Counted from the first letter of the stretch, positions 1 to 6,194 are shown. The stretch is DNA of 7,672 bases from DASPLH01 sp035627675 (GCA_035627675.1 DASPLH010000177.1:1-7672), one strand, 5' to 3'. Made by a program: numbers and translations. Notes: generated by a model not told the origin, from the letters alone.

Positions 1-10
1 TTTTGCCCGA

Positions 11-112
11 GCGCCGCAGGCGCGAAACAGATATAGCCCAGCACGTGAGTGCTGGGAGAAGTCGCAGGCATACGCGAGTCCCGGAGGGACGGCACTGGGA
101 CGATGGCGTCCC
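11..112. repeat. Tandem-hairpin intergenic repeat
   Basis: Four perfect small inverted repeats lie in a row. GCGCC (11-15) pairs with GGCGC (19-23). CCCAGCAC (37-44) pairs with GTGCTGGG (49-56) around a GTGA loop. GTCCC (78-82) pairs with GGGAC (86-90). GGGACG (97-102) pairs with CGTCCC (107-112). The hairpins are directly visible. From memory, similar strings (an 8-bp CCCAGCAC-type palindrome followed by a 'gagtcccggagggac' segment) are scattered between genes in acidobacterial genomes, which suggests an interspersed REP-like or MITE-like element. No transposase is present in the window. The left boundary may lie outside the window. Confidence 0.6.
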
Positions 113-183
113 TGAGTTGCAATCCCGAGTCCTTCAACCAGCATCGAGCATCTCTCCTATGTAGCACCCGCGCTGCTTGGGCG

Positions 184-212
184 TTCATGGCCGAGAAGCG
201 CTGCCGTATAAT
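184..212 (+). promoter_or_regulatory. Probable sigma70-type promoter of korAB
   Basis: A perfect TATAAT -10 box lies at 207-212. Exactly 17 bp upstream is a weak -35 match, TTCATG at 184-189 (3 of 6 to TTGACA). The predicted transcript would start near 219 and leave a leader of about 55 nt before the korA ATG at 274. This is the only strong -10 in the region between the hairpin repeat and korA. Confidence 0.5.
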
Positions 213-273
213 CGGAAGCAAAGTTTTTCCCCTCTCGATTTGTTGGGTGGTTTCTACAAAGGATGAACGGCTG

Positions 274-2109
274 ATGGCAACTACCGACGTTGCCCCAAAC
301 AGGGGCACCAGTGGTCTCGCGCGCGAACCGATCGTCAACGATTTCAGTATCCAGGTGGCGACGGTCAACGGTTCGGGTTCGCAGTCCGCAAATAACGTGC
401 TGTTGCGAACGATCTTCCAGATGGGCATCCCCGTCAGCGGAAAGAACCTGTTTCCGTCGAACATCGCGGGGCTGCCGACGTGGTACACGATTCGCGCGAG
501 CAAGCACGGCTTCATCGCCCGCAAGAAGGAGATCGACATCCTCGTCGCGATGAACTCCGAGACTGCCCAGGAAGATGTGATGTCTCTCGCCGCGGGCGCG
601 GTCGTGCTCTACGACGAGCCGCTGAACCTCCGCCAGCTCCGAAGCGATCTCACCTTCTACAGCGTGCCTTACGACAAGATCGTGGCGCAGGTATGTCCCG
701 ATGCGAAGCTGCGCAAGCTGGTCAAGAACATGATCTACGTCGGAGTCGCTGGGCACCTGCTTTCGTTCGATATGGCGGAGGTGGAGAAGGCGACCCGAAA
801 GCAGTTCGCGAAGAAGGCGAAGGCCGCCGAGCTGAACTGGAATGCCGTCAAGGCCGGTTATGACTACGCCGTCGCGTCGCTGGAGAAGCAGGACCCGTTC
901 CGCGTCGAGCGCATGAACGAAACGGCGGGCAAGATCATCATCGACGGCAATGCCGCTGCCGCACTCGGCTCCATGTTCGCCGGGGTGACGGTTGTGACCT
1001 GGTATCCCATTACCCCGTCGTCTTCGCTCGTCGAACAATTGATCGAGTACATGAAGGAGTTCCGCATCGGCCCGGATGGCAAGGCAACGTTCGCCATCGT
1101 GCAGGCGGAAGACGAACTCGCGGCCGTGGGCATGGTCGTCGGAGCCGGGTGGGCGGGCGCGCGCGCGATGACCGCGACGGCCGGTCCAGGAATCTCGCTG
1201 ATGAGCGAGATCACGGGACTCGGCTACTACATCGAAATTCCGGCGGTGATCTGGGACATCCAGCGCGTTGGCCCCTCGACAGGCATGCCCACGCGCACGT
1301 CGCAGGGAGACATCTTCACGACGGCGTTCCTCTCGCACGGAGACACGAGGCATCCGATGTTGATCCCGGCTTCGGTGGAAGAGTGTTTCGACTTCGCCGG
1401 CGCGGCGTTCGACCTTGCGGAGACGCTTCAGACCCCGGTGTTCGTCATGTCGGACCTCGATCTCGGCATGAACAACTGGATGGGCCAGCCGTTCCAGTAT
1501 CCCGAGCAGCCGTTCCAGCGCGGCAAGGTGCTGACCAAAGAGGACCTGGACCGTCTCGGCTCGTTTGCGCGCTACAAAGACGTGGACGGCGACGGCATCG
1601 GCTATCGAACTCTGCCGGGCACGGATCACCAGGCTGCGGCGTGGTTCGCGCGCGGCAGCGGGCACAACGAGAAGGCGCAGTACAGCGAGCGTCCCGACGA
1701 TTACAAGAACAACATGGATCGGCTGGCGCGGAAGTTCGAGACCGCGCGCGCGCTGGTTCCGAAGCCCGAGGTCAGTGACGCCGGCAACAAGGTCGGCATC
1801 ATCGCCTACGGCACATCGCATTGGGCAATCGTCGAGGCGCTTCACCAGCTCGACGACGAGTACAAGCTCGCGGCGGACTACATGCGGCTGCGGGCCTATC
1901 CATTCACGCCGGAGGTGCAGGATTTCATCGCGCGGCACGACCGCGTGTACGTGGTGGACCAGAACCGCGACGCGCAGATGCTCCAACTGCTGAAGCTGGA
2001 GCTGCCGGCCGCTGAAATCGCGAAGTTGCGCAGCGTCCGGCACTACAACGGGTTGCCGATTGACGCGCGCAGCATCACCGACGAGATCGTCCTGCAGGAG
2101 GGAAAGTAA
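274..2109 (+). CDS. korA: 2-oxoacid:ferredoxin oxidoreductase, fused gamma/alpha subunit (probably 2-oxoglutarate-specific KorA)
   Basis: This 611-residue protein is the large subunit of a CoA-dependent 2-oxoacid:ferredoxin oxidoreductase. With KorB it decarboxylates a 2-oxoacid (most likely 2-oxoglutarate, giving succinyl-CoA) and reduces ferredoxin in the cytoplasm. Residues about 24-200 form the gamma (POR) domain, with VNGSGSQSANN near residue 31 and FPSNIAGLPTW at 60-70. Residues about 225-455 form the pyrimidine-binding alpha domain, with the family signature YPITPSS at 244-250 and GPSTGMPTRTSQGD at 333-346. Residues about 500-610 form the transketolase-C-like domain. The size and domain order match the two-subunit KorAB type seen in mycobacteria. 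There is no ferredoxin domain. The frame stays open upstream to position 49, but that extension is translated hairpin repeat. The start at 274 gives the conserved N-terminus and has AAAGGA at 258-263. The stop codon overlaps the korB start (TAATG), so the genes are translationally coupled. Substrate specificity is inferred; 2-oxoisovalerate or pyruvate is not excluded. Confidence 0.9.
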   Translation: MATTDVAPNRGTSGLAREPIVNDFSIQVATVNGSGSQSANNVLLRTIFQMGIPVSGKNLFPSNIAGLPTWYTIRASKHGFIARKKEIDILVAMNSETAQEDVMSLAAGAVVLYDEPLNLRQLRSDLTFYSVPYDKIVAQVCPDAKLRKLVKNMIYVGVAGHLLSFDMAEVEKATRKQFAKKAKAAELNWNAVKAGYDYAVASLEKQDPFRVERMNETAGKIIIDGNAAAALGSMFAGVTVVTWYPITPSSSLVEQLIEYMKEFRIGPDGKATFAIVQAEDELAAVGMVVGAGWAGARAMTATAGPGISLMSEITGLGYYIEIPAVIWDIQRVGPSTGMPTRTSQGDIFTTAFLSHGDTRHPMLIPASVEECFDFAGAAFDLAETLQTPVFVMSDLDLGMNNWMGQPFQYPEQPFQRGKVLTKEDLDRLGSFARYKDVDGDGIGYRTLPGTDHQAAAWFARGSGHNEKAQYSERPDDYKNNMDRLARKFETARALVPKPEVSDAGNKVGIIAYGTSHWAIVEALHQLDDEYKLAADYMRLRAYPFTPEVQDFIARHDRVYVVDQNRDAQMLQLLKLELPAAEIAKLRSVRHYNGLPIDARSITDEIVLQEGK

Positions 2110-3155
2110 TGGCCAGCACGCCAACCGCTACGCCGCCACCGAAAACGAACCGCGTGGGACTCACCGTCCTCGACTACCGCGGCGGCAAGACGACCCTCTG
2201 CGCCGGATGCGGTCACAACGCGATCTCCGAACGCATCATCGACGCGTTCTACGAGATGGGCATCCGCCCGGAGCGCGTGGTGAAGATGTCGGGCATCGGC
2301 TGCTCGTCCAAGAGCCCTGCGTACTTCATGGGGCGCTCGCACTCCTTCAACTCCGTTCACGGCCGCATGCCCGCCGTGGCGACAGGCGCGGTGCTGGCCA
2401 ACAGCAAGGTAATCGCGCTCGGAGTCAGCGGAGACGGCGACACGGCCTCCATCGGCATGGGACAGTTCGTCCACCTGATGCGCCGCAATCTGCCCATCAT
2501 CTACATCATCGAAGACAACGGCGTGTACGGGCTCACAAAGGGCCAGTTCTCGGCAACGGCCGATGTCGGATCGAAGCTGAAGACCGGAGTGGTCAACGAG
2601 CTTCCTCCGGTGGACACCTGCGCGCTGGCCGTTCAGCTCGGAGCGACGTTTGTTGCGCGCTCGTTCTCGGGTGACAAGAGGCAGTTGCACGCAATCCTGA
2701 AGGCGGCTCTTGCGCATCGCGGAACGGTGATGATCGATGTGGTATCGCCGTGCGTCACCTTCAACGATCACGAAGGCTCGACCAAGAGCTACAAGTACAT
2801 GAAGGACCACGAGGAACCGCTGCACGAGCTCGACTTCGTACCGTCTTTCCAGGACATCAGCATCGACTACGATCCCGGCACAACCATGAACGTCACCATG
2901 CACGATGGGTCGCAGCTCCGGCTTCGCAAGCTGGAAGAGGATTTCGACCCGACAAACAAGGTGGGAGCGCTGACGCGCATGATCCAGGCGCATGAGGCGG
3001 GCGAGGTGCTCACCGGCGTGTTCTACCTGAATACGCAGAAGCCGAACTTCATCGAACTGCTCGACGTCACCGGGCAGCCGCTGGCCTCGCTGCCCCAGGA
3101 GCAAGTGCGTCCGGGCAGGGAAGCTCTGGAAACGGTGATGGAGCGCCTGCGCTAG
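2109..3155 (+). CDS. korB: 2-oxoacid:ferredoxin oxidoreductase, beta subunit (TPP and [4Fe-4S] binding; KorB)
   Basis: This 348-residue protein is the catalytic beta subunit that binds thiamine diphosphate and the iron-sulfur cluster. The TPP/Mg signature begins GDGD at 108-111 and ends in the EDNGVYGLTKGQ segment at 135-146. Four cysteines sit where the family places its [4Fe-4S] ligands: C31 and C34 (CAGCGH), C65 (GIGC) and C215 (SPC). The enzyme therefore looks intact. The start overlaps the korA stop by one base and is preceded by a strong ribosome binding site, AGGAGGG at 2096-2102, six bases before the ATG. The C-terminal region after about residue 225 (SYKYMKDHEEPLHELDFVP) is the usual family extension. 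Length is close to other KorB proteins. A strong terminator follows 16 bases after the stop, so the operon probably ends here with no electron-carrier gene. Confidence 0.93.
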   Translation: MASTPTATPPPKTNRVGLTVLDYRGGKTTLCAGCGHNAISERIIDAFYEMGIRPERVVKMSGIGCSSKSPAYFMGRSHSFNSVHGRMPAVATGAVLANSKVIALGVSGDGDTASIGMGQFVHLMRRNLPIIYIIEDNGVYGLTKGQFSATADVGSKLKTGVVNELPPVDTCALAVQLGATFVARSFSGDKRQLHAILKAALAHRGTVMIDVVSPCVTFNDHEGSTKSYKYMKDHEEPLHELDFVPSFQDISIDYDPGTTMNVTMHDGSQLRLRKLEEDFDPTNKVGALTRMIQAHEAGEVLTGVFYLNTQKPNFIELLDVTGQPLASLPQEQVRPGREALETVMERLR

Positions 3156-3171
3156 ACCCGTGTGTATGACA

Positions 3172-3202
3172 AAAGGCCTGCCGGTCGGCAGGCCTTTGCT
3201 TT
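3172..3202. terminator. Bidirectional intrinsic terminator after korB
   Basis: A perfect 11-bp stem, AAAGGCCTGCC (3172-3182) with GGCAGGCCTTT (3187-3197), encloses a GGTC loop. On the plus strand it is followed by a modest T-rich tail (TTTGCTTT, to 3202). On the minus strand the tail is TTTT at 3171-3174. It sits between the ends of two convergent genes, korB and the small minus-strand gene, and can serve both. Confidence 0.85.
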
Positions 3203-3221
3203 ACGTGCTGCGTGCGCGTGA

Positions 3222-3575
3222 CTAGGCGGCGAGGGGATCGTCTCCCTGCTCATTCTGGTTCTGCTTCTGGCGGTGTCCGGGGTCCTGGTCGTTCAGCTCG
3301 CCTTCCGCGTTGCCGTCCGGGTCGCGGCGGCTGCCCGTAGTTGACTCCGTATCCCGATCGAGTTGATTGCGGTCCTGCTTCTCCATGCTGTACTCCGGGT
3401 TCTGCCCCGGTTCCGGGAAGTCGCTGTCGCTGGATTTGTTCAGCGGGTCCTGGAACTGATGGTCGAGCTGCGCGTCGAGTGGCGCCATGTTGGTTTCCTG
3501 TTCGGGACGATCCTGCTCGACCGCTCCCTTGCCGGCGTCGGAATCTGGGGCTTTCTCTGTTGGTCGTTTCGCCAT
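3222..3575 (-). CDS. Small, highly hydrophilic, probably disordered protein of unknown function
   Basis: I do not recognise a family. The 117-residue product is dominated by D, E, Q, N, P, G and S. It has no Cys, Trp or Ile and only three aromatic residues (F41, F53, Y62). No signal peptide or membrane segment is visible, so a soluble, intrinsically disordered protein is expected. Short motifs include FQDPLN (41-46), DFPEPGQNPEY (52-62), NDQDPGHRQKQNQNEQ (95-110) and a DDPLAA C-terminus. The chosen start gives MAKRPTEK. The start at 3488 (88 residues, MAPLDAQ) has the better ribosome binding site, AGGAAA at 3494-3499, and may be the real one. A further upstream in-frame ATG at 3623 looks unlikely. 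The shared terminator at 3172-3197 supports a real transcript. An overlapping minus frame (3250-3738) is a weaker alternative. Confidence 0.5.
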   Translation of the reverse strand: MAKRPTEKAPDSDAGKGAVEQDRPEQETNMAPLDAQLDHQFQDPLNKSSDSDFPEPGQNPEYSMEKQDRNQLDRDTESTTGSRRDPDGNAEGELNDQDPGHRQKQNQNEQGDDPLAA

Positions 3576-3589
3576 CCTCAAGGGATGGC
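3571..3589 (-). promoter_or_regulatory. Hairpin covering the upstream start codon of the small minus-strand gene
   Basis: GCCATCC (3571-3577) and GGATGGC (3583-3589) form a perfect 7-bp stem with a five-base loop. On the minus strand the start codon at 3573-3575 and an adjacent GAGG (3576-3579) lie in the stem and loop. It could limit initiation here and favour the downstream start at 3488, or it could be chance. Confidence 0.25.
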
Positions 3590-3635
3590 CGCCGCGCTCC
3601 GGCTGTTGTACGCGCCTGAGCACGCCGTGTTGCCA

Positions 3636-3644
3636 TGCTATGTT
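3636..3644 (+). promoter_or_regulatory. Possible extended -10 promoter of the Rieske gene
   Basis: TG at 3636-3637, one base, then TATGTT at 3639-3644 resembles an extended -10 element. No good -35 is seen. The -10 ends eight bases before the ATG at 3653, so transcription would begin at or next to the start codon. No Shine-Dalgarno sequence precedes this ATG, which is consistent with a leaderless message. Confidence 0.35.
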
Positions 3645-3652
3645 TCTTCCTG

Positions 3653-3967
3653 ATGGCAGGCTTCCAGAAGATCGGTTCTACGTCCGAACTGCCGCCGGAG
3701 GGCGAGGCGCGGGAGTTTCCGTGCGGTGCTCGCACCATCTGCGTGGCGAATGTGAACGGCGCCTATGGCGCCATCGACAACGTCTGCCCCCATCGCGGCG
3801 GCCCTCTCGGCCAGGGCGTTGTGCACGAGGGCCAGGTGGTGTGTCCGTGGCATGGTTGGCAGTTCGATCCCTTGACGGGCAGGAGCGGTCAGTCCACCGT
3901 AGCTGTCGATAGTTACGACCTGCGGATTGAGGGCGAAGAAGTCTTCGCAAAGCTCCGGGACCCGTAG
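3653..3967 (+). CDS. Rieske-type [2Fe-2S] ferredoxin-like protein
   Basis: This 104-residue protein is a single Rieske domain without a membrane anchor or signal peptide, so it should be a soluble cytoplasmic electron carrier. It resembles the ferredoxin components of ring-hydroxylating dioxygenases and the small NirD-like proteins. The two cluster-binding motifs are complete: C45-P-H47-RGGPLGQG and C64-P-W-H67-GWQFD, with 16 residues between H47 and C64. The N-terminal GFQKIGSTSELPPEGEAREF matches the usual first strand of the fold. The ATG at 3653 is preferred over the in-frame ATG at 3635, because the longer form only adds MLCFFL ahead of the domain and overlaps the putative promoter. No oxygenase or reductase gene lies next to it, so its partner is unknown. 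Electron supply to or from KorAB is possible but unsupported. Confidence 0.88.
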   Translation: MAGFQKIGSTSELPPEGEAREFPCGARTICVANVNGAYGAIDNVCPHRGGPLGQGVVHEGQVVCPWHGWQFDPLTGRSGQSTVAVDSYDLRIEGEEVFAKLRDP

Positions 3968-3979
3968 AGCGCCGGAGCT
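3951..3979. other. Hairpin spanning the Rieske stop codon
   Basis: AGCTCCGG (3951-3958) and CCGGAGCT (3972-3979) are a perfect 8-bp inverted repeat with a 13-base loop that contains the TAG stop at 3965-3967. There is no T-run after it on the plus strand, so it is not a classical terminator, though it could protect the 3' end of the mRNA. Its arms can also pair with those of the hairpin at 4001-4022. Confidence 0.45.
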
Positions 3980-3996
3980 GGACAACTTCGCCACGC

Positions 3997-4022
3997 AAAA
4001 AGGCTCCGGTCGCCCGGAGCCT
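3997..4022 (-). terminator. Intrinsic terminator of the HD-GYP transcript
   Basis: AGGCTCCGG (4001-4009) and CCGGAGCCT (4014-4022) form a perfect 9-bp stem around TCGC. Read on the minus strand the stem is followed by a T5 run (3997-4001). It lies 30 bases beyond the stop of the minus-strand HD-GYP gene. On the plus strand there is no T-run, so it mainly acts on the minus-strand transcript. Confidence 0.75.
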
Positions 4023-4052
4023 GCACTTCTATCAGGAGAATCCAACGCCGGA

Positions 4053-5336
4053 TCAGGCGGAGTAGACGCGTCCCCCTGTGACCTTGTGGTTCAGAATTCC
4101 TGCCAGGTAGTCGATGTCGGGCGGCGCGATGCTGCGCAAGCGTTCGTCGAGAAAGCGCGGACGCGCCGGGGGCATCACCACGCCTTCGCCGTTGCGCGGA
4201 CGCGGATTGAGCGCAGTCACCGAGTCCCGGCGGATCTGAATGAGCAGCGCCTGAACGGCATTGGCGTCGAACTTCGAGGGCGTGAGCTTTACCAGCTCGG
4301 CAAGCGCCTCGCCCACAGACATCCCGCGCCGGTAGGGACGATCGCTGGTCATCGCGTCGAAGGTGTCCGAGACGGCCATGATGCGAACCGATTCCGTCAT
4401 CTCGTCGAGGTGCAGGCGGTCGGGGTAGCCCGTCCCATCGGAGCGTTCATGGTGCCAGCGGACAACGTCCGCGACTTTGGGCCACGGGAACTGGATTCCG
4501 TGCACGATCTGGTGACCCACAACGGTGTGGTCGGCCATCTCTCGGAATTCGGCATCGCTCAGCTTGTCGGGCTTGCCGAAGAGCGCCTTGTCCACGGCGA
4601 CCTTGCCCACGTCGTGAAGGTACCCGGCGGCGCGCAACCCGGCGACTTCGTTGTGATCGAGTCCGAGGGCTTCGCCGATCCCGGCGGCGTAACGGCCCAC
4701 CCGCAGCGAGTGTCCGTGAATGTTGACGTGCTTCACGTCGATGGCGGCGGCGAAGGCTTCCAGTGTCGTGTCGTAGAAGCTATGGACGGTGGCCATCAGC
4801 CGCAGGTTCTCGCTGACGCGCTGTGCCAGGGTCTCGCTAAGGGCATAGTTGTGGACGCCCAGTGCGAGGTAGTGCGACATCAGCGAGAGGCCTTCCATAT
4901 CTTCCATGGTGTAGCCCGAGTTCTCGCCGCGCTGTCCGAGGCCCACCATTCCGACCAGTCTTGCGCCAACGCGTAGCGGAACGATGCACTTGAGAAGCTG
5001 CGGGGCGAAGTTGCCGTTGCTGCTGAGGTATTCGGTCCAGTCTTCGCCCAGCACGCGCGGACTGCTCATCCGCGCCAGGGTGTGCACATGTTTCGGGAGG
5101 AGAGGAAGTACAGCGGGATCGGGTAAAGACGCGAATCCGCGAGCCGCGAGCGAGCTGAGCATCGCGGGCTTGTCGACGAAGCGGAAGAGCACGCCTTCGC
5201 GGGCGTCTACCGCGTTCAGCAGCGACCCGAGCATCAGCGGAGCTGTCTCGCGAAAATCGCGATCAGACGTCAGCGCCGGACCCAGGTCACTGAGGGCCTC
5301 GAACGTCGTGAGGAGGCGGCGAAAATTTTCTTTCAT
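4053..5336 (-). CDS. GAF-like plus HD-GYP domain protein, predicted cyclic-di-GMP phosphodiesterase
   Basis: Numbered from the ATG at 5336 the product has 427 residues. Residues about 10-165 look like a GAF-type sensor domain (FEALSDLGPALTSDRDF, EGVLFRF, IVPLRVGARLVGMVGLG). Residues about 190-372 are an HD-GYP domain, a metal phosphohydrolase that degrades cyclic-di-GMP. The core residues are present: H209, H241-D242 with GK (HDVGK), H270, H295-H296 in HHERSDGTGYP (295-305), and D324 in SDTFDAMTSDRPYR. Activity is therefore likely. A tail of about 55 residues after the domain is unassigned. There is no receiver domain, signal peptide or membrane segment, so it is cytosolic. The start is uncertain. 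In-frame ATGs at 5435 (460 residues) and 5336 both lack a clear ribosome binding site, and the frame's extension beyond 5465 runs into the HAD gene. 5336 is chosen because the recognisable domain begins there. It lies downstream of the HAD gene on the same strand with no terminator seen between them. Confidence 0.88.
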   Translation of the reverse strand: MKENFRRLLTTFEALSDLGPALTSDRDFRETAPLMLGSLLNAVDAREGVLFRFVDKPAMLSSLAARGFASLPDPAVLPLLPKHVHTLARMSSPRVLGEDWTEYLSSNGNFAPQLLKCIVPLRVGARLVGMVGLGQRGENSGYTMEDMEGLSLMSHYLALGVHNYALSETLAQRVSENLRLMATVHSFYDTTLEAFAAAIDVKHVNIHGHSLRVGRYAAGIGEALGLDHNEVAGLRAAGYLHDVGKVAVDKALFGKPDKLSDAEFREMADHTVVGHQIVHGIQFPWPKVADVVRWHHERSDGTGYPDRLHLDEMTESVRIMAVSDTFDAMTSDRPYRRGMSVGEALAELVKLTPSKFDANAVQALLIQIRRDSVTALNPRPRNGEGVVMPPARPRFLDERLRSIAPPDIDYLAGILNHKVTGGRVYSA

Positions 5337-5464
5337 CACTGCCACGGAGTGGTAGTGAGAATTTCCAGAGCGGAATGACGATAACACGTGCACTGGATTC
5401 AGGGCAGAGGTTTGCTGTTGGTGACTTTGGTGCATGGCCCAACGTCCACCCCGAGCCAGTGACT
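5337..5464. other. Gap between the HAD and HD-GYP genes
   Basis: If HD-GYP starts at 5336 this is 128 bases of non-coding DNA. If it starts at 5435 only 29 bases remain. I see no strong hairpin with a T-run and no convincing -35/-10 pair on the minus strand, which is compatible with read-through from the HAD gene. Confidence 0.4.
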
Positions 5465-6181
5465 TTAGAAATACTTGCGCAGTTCGCAGAAGGAGCCAAG
5501 GCGCAGCAGAAGGCGCGGTTCCACGGCTTCCTGCACGTCTTCGTGCTCCAGCACCCAGGTGTCCGCGTGCGGGACGAAGATCGCGTTGAGCCCTGCGGCG
5601 AGCGCGGGATTGATGTCCGACTTGGGGCTGTTGCCCACCATCCACGTGGTTTCCGGCTCAAGCGAGTAGCGCTCGGCGATGTGCCGGTAGGTGGGCGCGT
5701 CCTTTTCCTTCACGACCTCAACGGCCTCGAAGAAGCGTCCCAATCCTGAGAGTTCGACCTTGCGAGTCTGCTCGGTGTGATTGCCTTTGGTCAGCATGAT
5801 CATCCGGTGTCGAGGATGCAGGTAGTCGAGCGTGTCTTCCACGCCAGGGATGATCTCCATCGGTTGTTCGGCGATGGCGTGGGCGAAGCCGTGGATGGTC
5901 TCGTGAAGGGCCGGGGTGATCGGCTCGACCGAGATGCGCTCGAAGGTGTCCACCAGGGCGTGGGCGAAGCTGTGCAGGCCGTAACCGTGCTTTACCACGT
6001 TCTGCCGCTCGACTTCGTTAAGCACCTGCCGCACCTGCTGCGGCGTGTATTCCCGGTGGTTCAGGAAGGAGATGAAGTTCGCGATGGCGCGCTCGAAATA
6101 GATGTTGTTTTCCCACAGCGTGTCATCGGCGTCGATGAGCAACGTGTGGCGACGGTCTTTCAGGTTCAGAGCCGGAAGCAT
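5465..6181 (-). CDS. HAD-family hydrolase (YjjG/phosphoglycolate-phosphatase-like)
   Basis: This is a 238-residue cytosolic haloacid dehalogenase-superfamily protein, probably a phosphatase on a small phosphorylated metabolite. Motif I is DADDTLW at residues 17-23, with D17 the nucleophile and D19 the general acid. Motif II is the threonine in MLTKG (T131). Motif III is a lysine in VVKEKD (K158 or K160). Motif IV is GNSPKSDINPAL from 183, with D189 present and Asn at 184 where many HADs have Asp, a known variant in this branch. A helical cap region (about 25-110) is inserted after motif I. All catalytic positions look intact; the substrate cannot be read from sequence. The ATG at 6181 is preferred because the longer frame, from a GTG at 6256, runs across the divergent promoter region. 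It may be co-transcribed with the HD-GYP gene downstream. Confidence 0.85.
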   Translation of the reverse strand: MLPALNLKDRRHTLLIDADDTLWENNIYFERAIANFISFLNHREYTPQQVRQVLNEVERQNVVKHGYGLHSFAHALVDTFERISVEPITPALHETIHGFAHAIAEQPMEIIPGVEDTLDYLHPRHRMIMLTKGNHTEQTRKVELSGLGRFFEAVEVVKEKDAPTYRHIAERYSLEPETTWMVGNSPKSDINPALAAGLNAIFVPHADTWVLEHEDVQEAVEPRLLLRLGSFCELRKYF

Positions 6182-6188
6182 CCTAGCG

Positions 6189-6194
6189 AGTGTA
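6189..6194 (-). promoter_or_regulatory. Putative -10 element of the HAD gene
   Basis: On the minus strand the sequence reads ATTTACACT (6197 to 6189), with TACACT as a -10 box matching 4 of 6 of TATAAT. It ends seven bases before the ATG at 6181, so transcription would begin at or very near the start codon. There is no proper Shine-Dalgarno sequence. No convincing -35 is visible. Confidence 0.4.

Noticed and set aside
1..112. CRISPR array reading of the left-end repeats
   Set aside because: The hairpins differ in sequence and spacing, and there is no repeated unit with regular spacers.
49..273. In-frame N-terminal extension of korA to an ATG at 49
   Set aside because: It translates the hairpin repeat and the promoter region. 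The family N-terminus and a ribosome binding site fit the start at 274.
157..2124. Long minus-strand open frame of 655 codons opposite korA
   Set aside because: Arg-, His- and Val-rich product with no recognisable domain, produced by high GC opposite a confidently identified gene.
2043..3104. Minus-strand open frame of 353 codons opposite korB
   Set aside because: Shadow of korB; the product has no motifs and biased composition.
3250..3738. Minus-strand frame of 162 codons overlapping the small gene and the Rieske gene
   Set aside because: It overlaps the start of the well-supported Rieske gene and is Arg/Pro/Gly-rich. The frame ending at 3222 is the better candidate, though not certain.
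3653..3967. Rieske protein as the electron acceptor of KorAB
   Set aside because: It is separated from korB by a strong terminator and an opposing gene, and 2-oxoacid oxidoreductases normally use low-potential 4Fe-4S ferredoxins.
3927..4976. Plus-strand open frame of 349 codons
   Set aside because: Lies opposite the HD-GYP gene and crosses its terminator; no family features.
5465..5645. N-terminal extension of the HD-GYP frame to 5645
   Set aside because: It overlaps the conserved C-terminal part of the HAD gene and encodes an Arg/Ala-rich stretch with no domain.
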